DNA of 64,000 nucleotides from CALBPI01 sp039814545 (GTDB taxonomy: Bacteria > Pseudomonadota > Gammaproteobacteria > Steroidobacterales > Woeseiaceae), in contig JBCCBB010000002.1 in NCBI GenBank assembly GCA_039814545.1, positions 62,001-126,000 on the forward strand. The letters are read 5' to 3'. The notes beneath the pieces were generated by a model. That model was not told the DNA's origin. It worked only from the letters and a program-made list of their open reading frames with translations, and did no database searches. Shown one piece after another: positions 17,514 through 27,268 of the stretch. A program made the translations under genes and the position numbers. Position 1 is the first letter of the stretch. Each line of letters opens with the position of its first letter.

Positions 17514-18444
17514 GTCGTGCCTCTGGTGCCGCCTCGGTCTTCAGGCGCTCGAGGACCTGACCAACGCTGTCTTGCCACGGTGGCGGTGCGATCCCGAAGG
17601 CGTTCTCAATCTTGGACGTGCTGAGCACCGAATAACCAGGTCGCTCTGCCTTCATCGGGAATGCCGCTGAGCTCACGGGTATCACCGAATCGGGTGTCGC
17701 AAGCAACGGAAACCCTCTGACTGAGGCTTGAGTGACGATGTCCTTCGCATAAGCGTGCCGGCTCGTCGCGCCGGCGGCGGCGTAATGATAAAGCCCCCAC
17801 CGCGCATCGTTCTCGGCAACATCATCAAGCGACGCCACGATCACCGCCGTCACTGCCGCCAGCTCGTGAGCCGCGGTCGGCACACCCGTCTCATCGTCGA
17901 CGATAGTGAGCTTGTCGCGCTCAAGAGCAAGTCTGAGCACCGTCTTGAGAAAGTTCTTACCGTGCTCGCTGTAAACCCAGCTCGTACGGATCGTCACATG
18001 CCGCTCGCACGATTCAGCGATACCCCGCTCGCCGTCCAGCTTACTTGCGGCATAGACCGACAGCGGCGCGGTTGCCGCCGACTCGGCGTAAGGCTCGCGC
18101 GCTTTGCCATCGAACACGTAGTCTGTCGAGTAATGCACGACCGCCGCGCCCACAGTTTGTGCCTCTTCAGCGATAACTCGTGGCGCAACGGCGTTGGCTG
18201 CGAACGCCCTTTCCGGCTCGTCTTCGGCGAGCTCCACATTTGTGTACGCCGCGGCGTTAACAATCCATCGGGGCCTCGCGCTGCGAATCGCGCTGCGAAT
18301 ACTCGCGGGCTCAGTAAGATCAACCGACGTCCGATCAGCAATTGCAACGCGCGGCGCCAACTGATCGTGCGCGCAAATTGCGCGACCAACCTGGCCGCTG
18401 GCCCCAAGCAATAGGAGATCTCGATGAGACGCTTCAGCCCCCAT
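17506..18444 (-). CDS. rfbD: dTDP-4-dehydrorhamnose reductase
   Basis: The 312-residue NAD(P)H-dependent enzyme of the extended short-chain dehydrogenase family performs the last step to dTDP-L-rhamnose. The Rossmann motif LLGASGQVGRA lies near the start, and STDYVFDG and the active-site tyrosine and lysine (VYAASKLDGE) follow. The ATG at 18444 overlaps the rfbB stop by eleven bases, and the stop overlaps rfbA. The C-terminus is slightly longer than in typical homologues of about 290 to 300 residues. Confidence 0.95.
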   Translation of the reverse strand: MGAEASHRDLLLLGASGQVGRAICAHDQLAPRVAIADRTSVDLTEPASIRSAIRSARPRWIVNAAAYTNVELAEDEPERAFAANAVAPRVIAEEAQTVGAAVVHYSTDYVFDGKAREPYAESAATAPLSVYAASKLDGERGIAESCERHVTIRTSWVYSEHGKNFLKTVLRLALERDKLTIVDDETGVPTAAHELAAVTAVIVASLDDVAENDARWGLYHYAAAGATSRHAYAKDIVTQASVRGFPLLATPDSVIPVSSAAFPMKAERPGYSVLSTSKIENAFGIAPPPWQDSVGQVLERLKTEAAPEARHA

Positions 18445-19525
18445 AATGTCGGTCCACCCACTGGCGGTACTCGCCGCTCACAACACTTTGCACCCAAGGC
18501 TCGTTCTGCAAGTACCAGTCAACCGTCTTTCGAATACCGCTCTCGAAGGTCTCTTGAGGCTGCCATTCAAGCTCAGCCGCCACTTTGCTCGCATCGATCG
18601 CGTATCGACGATCGTGACCGGGTCGATCGTTCACATACTCAATTTGCGACTCATAGGTACCCCCACCCGAACGGGGTCGCACATCGTCTAGATAGCCGCA
18701 AATCGTTTTGACAACTTCAAGATTGGCCATTTCGCAATTGCCGCCAATGTTGTAGGTCTCCCCAACATGACCCGCATTCAATGCGCGCAGGATCGCGCGA
18801 CAGTGATCTTCAACGAAAAGCCAGTCGCGAATCTGCTGGCCGTCGCCGTAGATTGGCAGCGCCTTACCCGCGAGCGCATTCACGATCATCAAAGGAATCA
18901 GTTTTTCTGGGAACTGGTAGGGCCCGTAGTTATTGCTGCAATTGGTCGTCAGCACCGGTAGCGCATAGGTGTGGTGCCAGGCGCGCACCAGATGATCAGA
19001 GGCCGCCTTGGACGCTGCGTAGGGCGAATTCGGCTGGTAAGGATTCGACTCGCTGAACGGCGCGTCGTCCTTTGCCAGCGTCCCGTACACCTCGTCTGTT
19101 GAAACATGCAAGAAGCGGAATGAATCGCGCGCAGCGCCGCTCAACGCACCCCAATAGGTCCTAACCGATTCGAGCAAGCGAAACGTGCCGGAGATATTCG
19201 TATCAATGAATGCGCTCGGCCCATGGATTGACCGATCAACATGCGACTCCGCAGCAAAATTCAGCACTGCCACGGGCCGATGCTGTTGCAGCAGCCCGCC
19301 AATCAGCTCGGCATCACCAATATCGCCTTGCACAAACACATGCCGCGGATCGTCCGCGAGCGCTACCAGGTTGCCTAGATTGCCCGCATAGGTGAGCTTG
19401 TCGACGTTGATCACCGTGTAACCGGTGCTCTCAAGGCAATGCAACACAAAATTGCTGCCGATGAATCCGGCACCGCCTGTAACCACAATGCATGAGGTTG
19501 TGTTGATGTCAGCCACTCCTGGCAA
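18434..19525 (-). CDS. rfbB: dTDP-glucose 4,6-dehydratase
   Basis: The 363-residue NAD-dependent dehydratase converts dTDP-glucose to dTDP-4-keto-6-deoxyglucose. The motifs GGAGFIGSNF, STDEVYG and YAASKAASD (Tyr-x3-Lys) are present. The start is probably the TTG at 19525, which has a GAGGG element five bases upstream. A GTG nine bases further in is an alternative. It follows wzz with a gap of 24 bases and leads the rfb set, so expression is tied to export and chain-length functions. The order B-D-A-C is common in O-antigen clusters. Confidence 0.94.
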   Translation of the reverse strand: MPGVADINTTSCIVVTGGAGFIGSNFVLHCLESTGYTVINVDKLTYAGNLGNLVALADDPRHVFVQGDIGDAELIGGLLQQHRPVAVLNFAAESHVDRSIHGPSAFIDTNISGTFRLLESVRTYWGALSGAARDSFRFLHVSTDEVYGTLAKDDAPFSESNPYQPNSPYAASKAASDHLVRAWHHTYALPVLTTNCSNNYGPYQFPEKLIPLMIVNALAGKALPIYGDGQQIRDWLFVEDHCRAILRALNAGHVGETYNIGGNCEMANLEVVKTICGYLDDVRPRSGGGTYESQIEYVNDRPGHDRRYAIDASKVAAELEWQPQETFESGIRKTVDWYLQNEPWVQSVVSGEYRQWVDRHYGG

Positions 19526-19549
19526 CGAGCCCTCAGGCCGTGCGCACGG

Positions 19550-20479
19550 TCATGTTGCGCGCCGGAAAACCGCTATGAGCAAGACAATCGCAATGCCCAG
19601 CGTGCCGCCCAGTAAGCCGCCAAGAATGACAATCACGGTCCGACCAGGCCGGTCCTTGTAGTCTGGTGCCACAGGTGGATCGATGGTTCTAAGGAAATAC
19701 TCCTCAGAAATTTTAGCGAGCATCACGGTTTGCGTTTGTTGCTCAATCAGGCTAAAGAAAACATTTCTGAGCTCAGCGACCGACGTTTCCTGAATCTGCG
19801 ACTCGAGGTACGAGATTGCGCGTTCCGCCTCTGCAATATCTTTGAGTCGGATGACTGCGTTGAGATCCTCGATTAACCAGGCTACCCATTGGCTCGCAAT
19901 GTCGGGTGACACGTGCTCGACAGAAATCCGGACCAATCCATCAGAGCCTTTTTCGTCCACGTCCAGAATTTCGAGAAACGCTCGATGCGCTTCAAGGTCA
20001 GAAGGCGTAACCGTGAGCGGCGGACTAACTGAACGGGTCCAGGTCTCGGTGTCCGCGTTGTAGACGTTAGCGTCAATCTCGAGCACGCGTGTTTCAGCAT
20101 TCCAGTCCTTTGCCGCCATGAGCTGCACCAAGATATCGTGCTTAGCGATAAAGCTGCTGATGAAGCGTCGGGACTTAAGCGTCTCCAAACCAATGGCCAC
20201 GTCGTTGTTTGCTAAATCGTTGACACTGAATCCCGCAAGGCTTGCCAAACCACCGTATCGACTCGCGAAGTCCGACAAGCCGCCTGTTTGTTCTTGTTGA
20301 TTCGGCGAGAGCAACGCTTCAGACCTGTAGATATTCGGCAAGCTCAGTGCCCAAAAAATCGTGAGGAGCGTTACACCGAAAGCTGTCGCCAGCACAAGCC
20401 ACTTGCCGGACCAGAGCAGCGCGAATACTTCTCTCAACGTCAATGCTTCAATGACTGGATCGGATGGCTTAGAGGACAA
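19550..20479 (-). CDS. wzz: Wzz/Etk-type polysaccharide chain-length determinant
   Basis: The 309-residue inner-membrane protein has a cytoplasmic N-terminus with LTLREVFALLWSGKW, a first helix near residues 32–50, a long periplasmic coiled region, and a second helix at the C-terminus starting at GRTVIVILGGLLGG. This two-helix topology is that of polysaccharide co-polymerases controlling chain length. There is no attached tyrosine kinase domain, and no Wzc-type kinase or Wzb phosphatase is visible in the window. It lies between the SLBB export protein and rfbB on the same strand. Confidence 0.88.
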   Translation of the reverse strand: MSSKPSDPVIEALTLREVFALLWSGKWLVLATAFGVTLLTIFWALSLPNIYRSEALLSPNQQEQTGGLSDFASRYGGLASLAGFSVNDLANNDVAIGLETLKSRRFISSFIAKHDILVQLMAAKDWNAETRVLEIDANVYNADTETWTRSVSPPLTVTPSDLEAHRAFLEILDVDEKGSDGLVRISVEHVSPDIASQWVAWLIEDLNAVIRLKDIAEAERAISYLESQIQETSVAELRNVFFSLIEQQTQTVMLAKISEEYFLRTIDPPVAPDYKDRPGRTVIVILGGLLGGTLGIAIVLLIAVFRRAT

Positions 20480-20513
20480 GTCAGCTACTCCCGAACAACA
20501 CGCACGGGGCGAA

Positions 20514-23225
20514 CTAGAAAGAATTCACGGCGGCGACGGCAATCGCCAGGTTGTAGACAATCTGTGTCACGCTGGACCACAGCGTCAGTGGCGCAATTCG
20601 ATCTGCGTCGATGGGGACCACGATGGTATCGCCGGGCCGAATATCCGTACCTCCCACGCGCCGCAGCCACGCGGTCGTTGTGCCTGCGACAACCTGCCCA
20701 TTTGCGCGCACGACGTAGATTCGCTTGTCGTCCGCCTTTGCAGTCAAACCGCCGCTACGTGAGATGTAGTCATCTCTGTCCAGCTCGGCATCGAACAGAT
20801 GCGAAGTGGCGTACTGAACCTCGCCGATGACCGTGACTTCCTGCGTACTTTGCGGAATCAACAACATGTCCCCGTCACGTAGCAAGATGTCGGAGGAACC
20901 GCCAGTCCCACCGTCAAGCACTTCATTCAGATCGATCACTAATCGTCCTGTTGCGGTGCTGCTGCGGAGTTGCCCGAGCAGGCTCTGCCCCAGGGCAAAT
21001 GCCTGTTGGGCATCTGGCGACAGTTGTGCGCCCTGCAACGCGAACGCGGCCAAGTCAGCCTCGAGACGCGAAGCGAGCACCTCGATCTGTTCTTCCTCGC
21101 GCTGCTTCAGGATTTCCCGAGTGAACACGCTACCGTCGGCAAACGATAGATCGGTGAGCCCGCCTGCGCGTTCGATGACGGCGGCCAAGGTTTCCCCTCG
21201 CTTAATGGGGTAGGTTCCGGGAAAGCGAACCTCGCCTTCGACTGATACGGTTTCCTGACCACGCCACTCGGGAATCTCGCGAATGTTCAAGTAGTCGTAG
21301 GGCTGCAGTATTTCGTCCGCTATCGAATCACCGGCCAGCACTGACTCAAGATTGATGTTGACGAGTCGCGTCTGTCGAGAGCCATCGTCGCCAATCACAT
21401 AGCGTGTTAACTCAGCCTCGCCCAAGAACGCCGCATCGGTGAATCCACCACCCGCGCGCACCAAATCGCTGACGCGCATATCCGCTTCCAATGGGTAGTC
21501 GCCGGGCGCACGAACCTGACCACCAATCGACACGGCCCGTACGTCGCCGCCCGTGTTCGATTGAAGACGAAGCTGATCGAGGATCCGCTCAAGATCGGCG
21601 CCACGCGCTGGGCCATTTTGAAAGGCAATGATCTGGTCGCGCGGTTGCAGCGCGGGATTGTCGAGCCCATTGGGAGACTGAAGGGCAGCTTCAAGGTCAG
21701 CGGAAACCACCTCGATTCGACCATCATCGAGGGGCTCACGACGAATCACCACATAGCCCAGGTCCGCACGGGGCTTTAAGAGTGCGGGAGACGGGATCAA
21801 ATCGCTCAGACGCAAGCCTTCGCGCCATTCGTACTGAGCCGGCCGGCGTACGTGGCCCATGAGCTCCACTGAATCGTCGAGGCGATCCAGCACCGGGAAC
21901 AGTCGCAGTACATCACCGTCGCGCAGCCCAACGTTGCGGCCCGATTCGTTTGACAGGTCAGCGTCAATAATCTGTCGATCACCGCGCGGCGATACGCGCT
22001 CGATTCTTCCCGACGGCGCGTACGCCTTTGGCGTCAAGCCGCCTGCGAGTCGAACCAGCTCAGCAGCAGTTGTTGGACTCTCCAATTCGTAATACGCCGG
22101 TCGGGCTACCTCACCCTCTACGCCAACGCGCGTTCCCACGGGGGGCACGAAGATAACGTCGCCCGGGAGCAGTCGACGATCGCCGCGCGTATCCCCGCGC
22201 AACAGCAGATCGTAGAAATCCAGCGTTCCAACAACCTTGCCATTGCGCTTCAATTGGATGGCACGCAACGTGCCGGTGGTATTTACACCACCCGACAGGA
22301 ACAACGCGTTCGTCATCGTTGACAGACCGCTGACCGTATACGAACCGGGACGATTGACGTCACCGAGGACGAAGATCCGAATGGAGCGGATTTCGCCCAT
22401 AGTGACACTGGCCCGCACGCCGATCTTCTGTTCGGAAACCCGGCTAATGATCTCGGAGCGCGCCGCGTCAAACGTCAATCCGGAAACTGCCAGCGGCCCG
22501 ATCTCTGGCAGCATAATGGTGCCGTCCCGAGTCACGGCGGCACTGATGGTGCGGTTCTCCTTACCAAAGTACTCGATGATGAGCTGATCACCGGGCCCCA
22601 TTACATACCCGACCGGTACGGGTACGTCGGTCGCAGGCGCAAACGTGGTCGGCACATCGGCAAACAGGTCGTAGCCGAAGTAATCCAGCGCGTCTACACC
22701 GACGGGTGCGAGTGGCAGGATCTGTGCCGTGATTTCAAACACCGCCAATGCAGGCTCCGCACCGAGCCGGGTGGTGACGTCCTCAGCGTCGAGACCAGCG
22801 AGCGAAATGGTCGCTACACCCGGCAAGATGAGCTCGCCTGTTCGCGTGAGTTCCCAGGTGCGCGTACCAAGCAGCGCAGCCAAAGCAGGCCGCGACTCCA
22901 AATCGAGTTGCTCAGAATCGTCCAGATCTTCCGTATCGAAGGTGATGACGAGCGTCTCCCCACCTTTGATTCTCTCCGGCTCCTCCTCGCTGTCGGCCTC
23001 CGCGTCGTCCAAAGGCTGGGTCAGCGTGGGAAAGTCTGGCAGCGGATTGATCATCGAGCTTGGGGCATCAATTCCGAGCTCTTCTAATAGTGCGGCACGC
23101 TGGTCCGGTGGCAGGGACTGCAGCATCTGCAATTGCTCGGGTGTCGGTGTGGGCACCTGCGCCACGGCCGCAGCGCCGACAGCGAACAGCGACGCCAGGG
23201 AAATGCCTAATCCAAGTCGATTCAT
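20514..23225 (-). CDS. Wza-like polysaccharide export protein with multiple SLBB domains
   Basis: The 903-residue secreted protein has an N-terminal signal peptide (MNRLGLGISLASLFAVGAAA) without a lipobox cysteine. A Gln/Pro-rich leader QLQMLQSLPPDQRAALLEE follows. The Poly_export domain begins near residue 205 at YVMGPGDQLIIEYFGKE. About six SLBB-like units follow, each with a V-x-G-x-V-x-x-P-x-x-Y pattern. Wza-type proteins form the outer-membrane channel for capsule or exopolysaccharide. At 903 residues it is far longer than E. coli Wza (about 380) because of the extra SLBB units, an architecture known in marine gammaproteobacteria. It lies between wzi and wzz. Confidence 0.88.
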   Translation of the reverse strand: MNRLGLGISLASLFAVGAAAVAQVPTPTPEQLQMLQSLPPDQRAALLEELGIDAPSSMINPLPDFPTLTQPLDDAEADSEEEPERIKGGETLVITFDTEDLDDSEQLDLESRPALAALLGTRTWELTRTGELILPGVATISLAGLDAEDVTTRLGAEPALAVFEITAQILPLAPVGVDALDYFGYDLFADVPTTFAPATDVPVPVGYVMGPGDQLIIEYFGKENRTISAAVTRDGTIMLPEIGPLAVSGLTFDAARSEIISRVSEQKIGVRASVTMGEIRSIRIFVLGDVNRPGSYTVSGLSTMTNALFLSGGVNTTGTLRAIQLKRNGKVVGTLDFYDLLLRGDTRGDRRLLPGDVIFVPPVGTRVGVEGEVARPAYYELESPTTAAELVRLAGGLTPKAYAPSGRIERVSPRGDRQIIDADLSNESGRNVGLRDGDVLRLFPVLDRLDDSVELMGHVRRPAQYEWREGLRLSDLIPSPALLKPRADLGYVVIRREPLDDGRIEVVSADLEAALQSPNGLDNPALQPRDQIIAFQNGPARGADLERILDQLRLQSNTGGDVRAVSIGGQVRAPGDYPLEADMRVSDLVRAGGGFTDAAFLGEAELTRYVIGDDGSRQTRLVNINLESVLAGDSIADEILQPYDYLNIREIPEWRGQETVSVEGEVRFPGTYPIKRGETLAAVIERAGGLTDLSFADGSVFTREILKQREEEQIEVLASRLEADLAAFALQGAQLSPDAQQAFALGQSLLGQLRSSTATGRLVIDLNEVLDGGTGGSSDILLRDGDMLLIPQSTQEVTVIGEVQYATSHLFDAELDRDDYISRSGGLTAKADDKRIYVVRANGQVVAGTTTAWLRRVGGTDIRPGDTIVVPIDADRIAPLTLWSSVTQIVYNLAIAVAAVNSF

Positions 23226-23293
23226 CTTTTAGATTTTGATAGCCAAGGGCACGCCGCCCCCTCAAGTGCGCCGAAGTATACCGGACCGGGCCC

Positions 23294-24778
23294 CTAGAAC
23301 GGCATCCGCCAGCTCACAAAGAGCCGGCTGTCGTCGGTTTCACGCCCGCTGACCAGGTCCTCAAAACGAGACACGCCTGCGCCAAGCTCCAGCTCGCCGA
23401 ACTCGTAGACCTTACGATGGCTGATTTCGAAGGCTGTGAAGTCGGCCGGCGTTGCCGTTAGCGTATTGGCAGGATCCGGCGCGCCATCATTGTTGAGCTC
23501 GGCCACCCTGACGATGGCGATCCAACTATCACCGTCGGCCTCGACTGCTATCGCGCCCGCAGAGATCACTTCCGCGTCGTTGTCGGCGCTGTGACCAATG
23601 CTACGGCCCCGGTATCGGTAACCGGTTTCGTAAATTGTGTTGTTGTAGCCGCAATTGGGACGCGAGCTCGACTCATAGAATTGGCACGTGGTCCCAGCGA
23701 ACTCAACGAAGCTTCGCCAAAACGTCATTCCAACAGAGCCAGATGCTTCGAGACCAAACTGTCCCAAGTACCGGCTAGGGAATCCACCGGCCTCGTCTTC
23801 GCCAATCATCTGCATGTAAAAGGCGCCATTGAGCGGTGCGAATTGTGGTGCCCAGCGCAAATCGATGCCCGCAAGCTGATTACCGGGCTCGTTGCTCGTA
23901 TCGATATTGTCATCGCCCTGGTTGTCCTGACCGAGCGTAAGTCTGACCAGCGAATCGAGGTCACAGGGTCTGTCACCGTTGCCACACCACTGGGCCGTGC
24001 GGCTCAACCCTATTTCCAAAGACTGCAGCGGACGAAAATTGACGCGTAGGCCAAGAAAACGCGCATTGGGCACGGCGCGATCGTTCTCCAGCTGCCCCCA
24101 AACGAGACTCGCATCCCAGGGGCCGATCCAACTCAACCATTTTGACCTGAAGGGCGCCGTGTCGTTTCTCTCGACAGAAATTGCCGGGATGGGTCGCTGG
24201 TTGTTCCCCAAAATGATACTGCCGTCATAGCCTGGGCCCCACCAGCGATCCATAGCGCCTGCAGACACCATGTAGTTTCCAATCGCCACTCCCAGATAGG
24301 ACCCATCAAGCCGCAGGTCCTTGTCATCATCGGGAGAACTCACGCCGGCTACGCGAATCTCAGCCGCGACGCGATCACCGGTCCAGCTCGCGCCGACGAA
24401 TACATCAGTCTCTTCGCGCGCACGCCGCTCAAATCCCCGCAATAGCCCTGGCTCGGTGTCGTATTTTGCATCCACGCGAAAATCGATCTGGCCGACGCGC
24501 GTTTCCCGAAGGCCACGCCGCCGGACGCGGGTTAAGGCCGCCTGCTCAGATTTGCTGAGGGAGTCCAGTTCCTCGAACTCAGCCGTGTCATTGAGGATGT
24601 CGCCCCAAGACAGTGGCCAGCTCGTGACTGGCGCTGTGATTACGCCCGCATCGGCCAGTGTTTGGATGTCATGCCGCAACGCGAGGTCCCCGGGCTCCAC
24701 CCAGGGACCGGCCGATGCTACACGCGGCAGCGTCGAAAGCACCGCAACCAGTGCGGCCATGGCCAGAAGTCGTTTCAT
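23294..24778 (-). CDS. wzi: Capsule assembly Wzi family outer-membrane protein
   Basis: The 494-residue protein has a signal peptide (MKRLLAMAALVAVLSTLPRVASA) and then WVEPGDLALRHDIQTLADAGVI, which is typical of Wzi proteins. The rest alternates in the way of an outer-membrane beta-barrel and ends with an aromatic residue (WRMPF), as barrels often do. Wzi proteins help attach or organise capsular polysaccharide at the cell surface. It is the first gene of the right minus-strand block, and the promoter probably lies in the 97 bases upstream. Its presence suggests that the polymer is at least partly cell-attached. Confidence 0.86.
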   Translation of the reverse strand: MKRLLAMAALVAVLSTLPRVASAGPWVEPGDLALRHDIQTLADAGVITAPVTSWPLSWGDILNDTAEFEELDSLSKSEQAALTRVRRRGLRETRVGQIDFRVDAKYDTEPGLLRGFERRAREETDVFVGASWTGDRVAAEIRVAGVSSPDDDKDLRLDGSYLGVAIGNYMVSAGAMDRWWGPGYDGSIILGNNQRPIPAISVERNDTAPFRSKWLSWIGPWDASLVWGQLENDRAVPNARFLGLRVNFRPLQSLEIGLSRTAQWCGNGDRPCDLDSLVRLTLGQDNQGDDNIDTSNEPGNQLAGIDLRWAPQFAPLNGAFYMQMIGEDEAGGFPSRYLGQFGLEASGSVGMTFWRSFVEFAGTTCQFYESSSRPNCGYNNTIYETGYRYRGRSIGHSADNDAEVISAGAIAVEADGDSWIAIVRVAELNNDGAPDPANTLTATPADFTAFEISHRKVYEFGELELGAGVSRFEDLVSGRETDDSRLFVSWRMPF

Positions 24779-24875
24779 CTCTTCGCTCCCGCGTCCTGCG
24801 TTCGCATCGGCCGCGCGGGCCCTTTCGGCGGCATAATACCGCCAATAGTCGCGATACGCGGCCCCTATGTTCTTG

Positions 24876-25466
24876 TCAGATCATCTGGCACGCGTCGTCA
24901 AACGCCAAGCGGGGCAAGCGGGGATGCAAGCTGCTGGCATCGCCATAACCAAGATTGCAAAGAAAATTCACCCGAAACTGCCCGTCGGGAAAGAACTCAC
25001 CATTAACGCCCGCCGGGTCGAACCCCGACATGGGCCCGCAATCGAGCCCAATTGCGCGGGCTGCAATCATGAAGTAGGCACCTTGCAGCGTACCGTTGCG
25101 CATCGCGTTGTCGTAGATCGACTGCTCGCTACCCGTGAACCAGTCCCGCGCACCCGGATTGTGCGGGTGCAGCTCGGGCACGCGCTCATAAAACTCCGAG
25201 TCGTAAGCGATGATCGCTGTCACAGGCGCCGTCATGGTCTTCTCGACATTGCCCTCGATCAGGTGCGGCTTGAGACGCGCCTTGCCCGCCTCACTCGTGA
25301 CGAACACGAAGCGCGCCGGGCAGCAGTTGGCGCTCGTGGGACCCATCTTGGTCAGGTCGTAGATCTCGCGCAGCAGGGACTCGGGCACAGGCTTGTCGTG
25401 CCAGGTCGAGTGCGTGCGGGCTTCGCCCAAAATGGTGTTTCGGGCAGCTTCGCTGATGGCCGTCAT
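24876..25466 (-). CDS. rutE: Nitroreductase-family enzyme, RutE/malonic semialdehyde reductase-like
   Basis: The 196-residue FMN-dependent oxidoreductase resembles RutE, which reduces malonic semialdehyde to 3-hydroxypropionate in pyrimidine breakdown. The visible pattern includes KMGPTSANCCPARFVFV near residue 45, a central alpha/beta fold, and GPMSGFDPAGV, which RutE-like proteins share. No other rut genes lie nearby, so the pathway role is uncertain and a more general nitroreductase function is possible. It is separate from the polysaccharide cluster, ending 97 bases upstream of the wzi start. Confidence 0.78.
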   Translation of the reverse strand: MTAISEAARNTILGEARTHSTWHDKPVPESLLREIYDLTKMGPTSANCCPARFVFVTSEAGKARLKPHLIEGNVEKTMTAPVTAIIAYDSEFYERVPELHPHNPGARDWFTGSEQSIYDNAMRNGTLQGAYFMIAARAIGLDCGPMSGFDPAGVNGEFFPDGQFRVNFLCNLGYGDASSLHPRLPRLAFDDACQMI

Positions 25467-25505
25467 GCGCGTTCCTTAAGTAACAAAGGGCGTGACGTCT
25501 CGGGC

Positions 25506-26336
25506 TCAGCCCGCCACGAGCGTCCACTTGGTGTCGTTGCACTGGGCGCGGCCCTCCTCGAGCAGCTTCTCGAGGTGCGCCCTTAGGGAATAGCGAGCAA
25601 TGGGCCAGAGCGCCGGATTCACCTCATCGTAAACCTGTGGCAGCAGCGCGTCGATTGTGGCCGGCGCGAATGCTGTGAGCTTTTCGACCACCTTTGCCTC
25701 ACGCTCGAGCCGGTGCGCAATGATCCAGTCGATGGCGCGTTCGGGTTCGAGCAAGGGTTCCCCATGTCCGGGCGCGATAGTCTGCGGCGCATAGTCCTTG
25801 AGCAACTCAAGCGAGTGCAGGTAGGCGCGCATGTTCCCGTCGGGTGCAGCGATGACCACGGTCGACCCGTTCATGATGTGATCGCCCGTAAACAGCATGC
25901 CCGTCGCCGTATGCAGGAAACACATGTGATTCGACGCGTGTCCTGGTGTGTGGATCGCGAGAATCTCATGGGCACCGATGGTCATGCGTTGCTCGTGCTC
26001 GAGCACGGTGTCGGGTGCAAATGCGGCGTCGTTCTCAGGCGTTGCCGGCGGCAACATGCCATACACGGGGGCGCCCGTCCGCGCCGCCACGGCCGCAGCC
26101 GCCGGTGAGTGATCGCGGTGCGTGTGGGTAACGAGAATGGCGTCGAGACGTCCGTCAGCATGGGCCACCAGCGCGTCGACATGGGCATCGAGATCGGGGC
26201 CCGGATCAATGAGTGCGAGACGGTCCTCGCCCACGAAATAACTATTGGTGCCCGCACCCGTCATGGGGCCCGGATTCGGCGCGGTTAGCCGCACAACACC
26301 GGGCGCAATGGCAACGGCCTTTGCTGCGTCCACCAT
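25506..26336 (-). CDS. Metallo-beta-lactamase-fold hydrolase (LACTB2-like)
   Basis: The 276-residue protein is set at the ATG at 26336, one base after the Nudix stop; the longer frame reaches back inside the Nudix gene. The metal-binding motif HTHRDH, the later HTPGH and GDH histidines and aspartate, and the terminal GHG are all present. A C-terminal winged-helix-like segment follows. LACTB2-type members are small hydrolases, and the human protein is an endoribonuclease. The direct pairing with a Nudix hydrolase is a recurrent bacterial arrangement. The substrate is unknown. Confidence 0.85.
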   Translation of the reverse strand: MVDAAKAVAIAPGVVRLTAPNPGPMTGAGTNSYFVGEDRLALIDPGPDLDAHVDALVAHADGRLDAILVTHTHRDHSPAAAAVAARTGAPVYGMLPPATPENDAAFAPDTVLEHEQRMTIGAHEILAIHTPGHASNHMCFLHTATGMLFTGDHIMNGSTVVIAAPDGNMRAYLHSLELLKDYAPQTIAPGHGEPLLEPERAIDWIIAHRLEREAKVVEKLTAFAPATIDALLPQVYDEVNPALWPIARYSLRAHLEKLLEEGRAQCNDTKWTLVAG

Positions 26337-26337
26337 G

Positions 26338-27159
26338 TCAGGGTGTCGCGGCGCGGCCGTCGGGCAACGTGATCCGCAAGCCCGCGCTATCGCGACTGAC
26401 CACGGGCAACACTTCCTCGATCGCCGATTTGTCGAGTGCCCTTGCCGCCGCCATCGTCGCTTCCACAGACTCGAAGCCTGCCAGCCAGGCCAGGTTTTCG
26501 ACGGTCGGCGGATGCAGTTGCAGGCGGGGCTCGGCGCTCGGATCGATGGCCGCCGCAGGACAGACCCAGGTCGCATCGACGGTTTCGTGTCCGTCCGCCG
26601 CACCGACCTGCCCCTCGGGCACGGCGGCCACGAAGAACCGCGTCGCGTAGCGGCGCTCGAATACCACGGGCGTCGTCCAGAAACTGACGTACTCGATGGC
26701 ATCACACATGAGCGTCAGCGACTCTGCCGCGCACACCTCGCGTAGGGTCAGCGCGTTGCCCGCAAGCGCCTGGCGGTAGTCTTCGAACCGCGTGCGGTGA
26801 CGTTCGTCCGCAGGTTCACAGAGCGCCCCCGTAATGTCGCGCGCCATCAGATAGCCCGATTCCTCAAAGCACTCTCGAATAGCCGCGACCCACAGGCCCA
26901 GCCCACCCTCGTCGAGGCCCAGCTGGCGAGACGCTTCGATGTCATCAAGACCGAAGCAGTAGGGCGCCATGTCAGCCGTGTGATCCGCATCGGCGGACAG
27001 GCCACCAGGAAATACGTGCGCACCGCCAAAATCGGCTTTGCCATGGCGCTGCAGCATGAATACCTCGGTGCCTGGGCCCTGCGTCTTGTCGCGAATCAGC
27101 ATGATTGTGGCTGAGCTGACGGGCACCGTCGCGGGCGCTTCGGCGTCTCTCAATTTCAT
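26338..27159 (-). CDS. Nudix hydrolase
   Basis: The 273-residue cytoplasmic hydrolase of nucleoside-diphosphate-linked substrates starts at the ATG at 27159. The Nudix box is recognisable as AAIRECFEESGYL near residue 95, with the essential REx2EE core. The protein is longer than minimal Nudix enzymes and has an upstream PGG strand (VFPGGLSADADH), as in the CoA-pyrophosphatase and NUDT19-like groups. It is cotranscribed with the downstream metallo-beta-lactamase-fold gene, one base apart. The specific substrate is unknown. Confidence 0.85.
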   Translation of the reverse strand: MKLRDAEAPATVPVSSATIMLIRDKTQGPGTEVFMLQRHGKADFGGAHVFPGGLSADADHTADMAPYCFGLDDIEASRQLGLDEGGLGLWVAAIRECFEESGYLMARDITGALCEPADERHRTRFEDYRQALAGNALTLREVCAAESLTLMCDAIEYVSFWTTPVVFERRYATRFFVAAVPEGQVGAADGHETVDATWVCPAAAIDPSAEPRLQLHPPTVENLAWLAGFESVEATMAAARALDKSAIEEVLPVVSRDSAGLRITLPDGRAATP

Positions 27160-27222
27160 AATCTATCTCGGTGTTGCCGCTGCCGGGCGCCGGGACGATC
27201 GCCGGGCACCTCTGGCGCCTTG

Positions 27223-27231
27223 TGTTATACA
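27223..27231 (+). promoter_or_regulatory. Candidate extended -10 element upstream of the PII gene
   Basis: The element reads TGTTATACA, an extended -10 form, and lies 38 bases before the ATG of the PII gene. A strong ribosome-binding site GGAGGGG follows at 27260–27266. No good -35 is seen, which is consistent with an extended -10 promoter. This is by eye only. Confidence 0.35.
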
Positions 27232-27268
27232 CTAACGCGACAACACGCTGCGACCCCGTGGAGGGGCC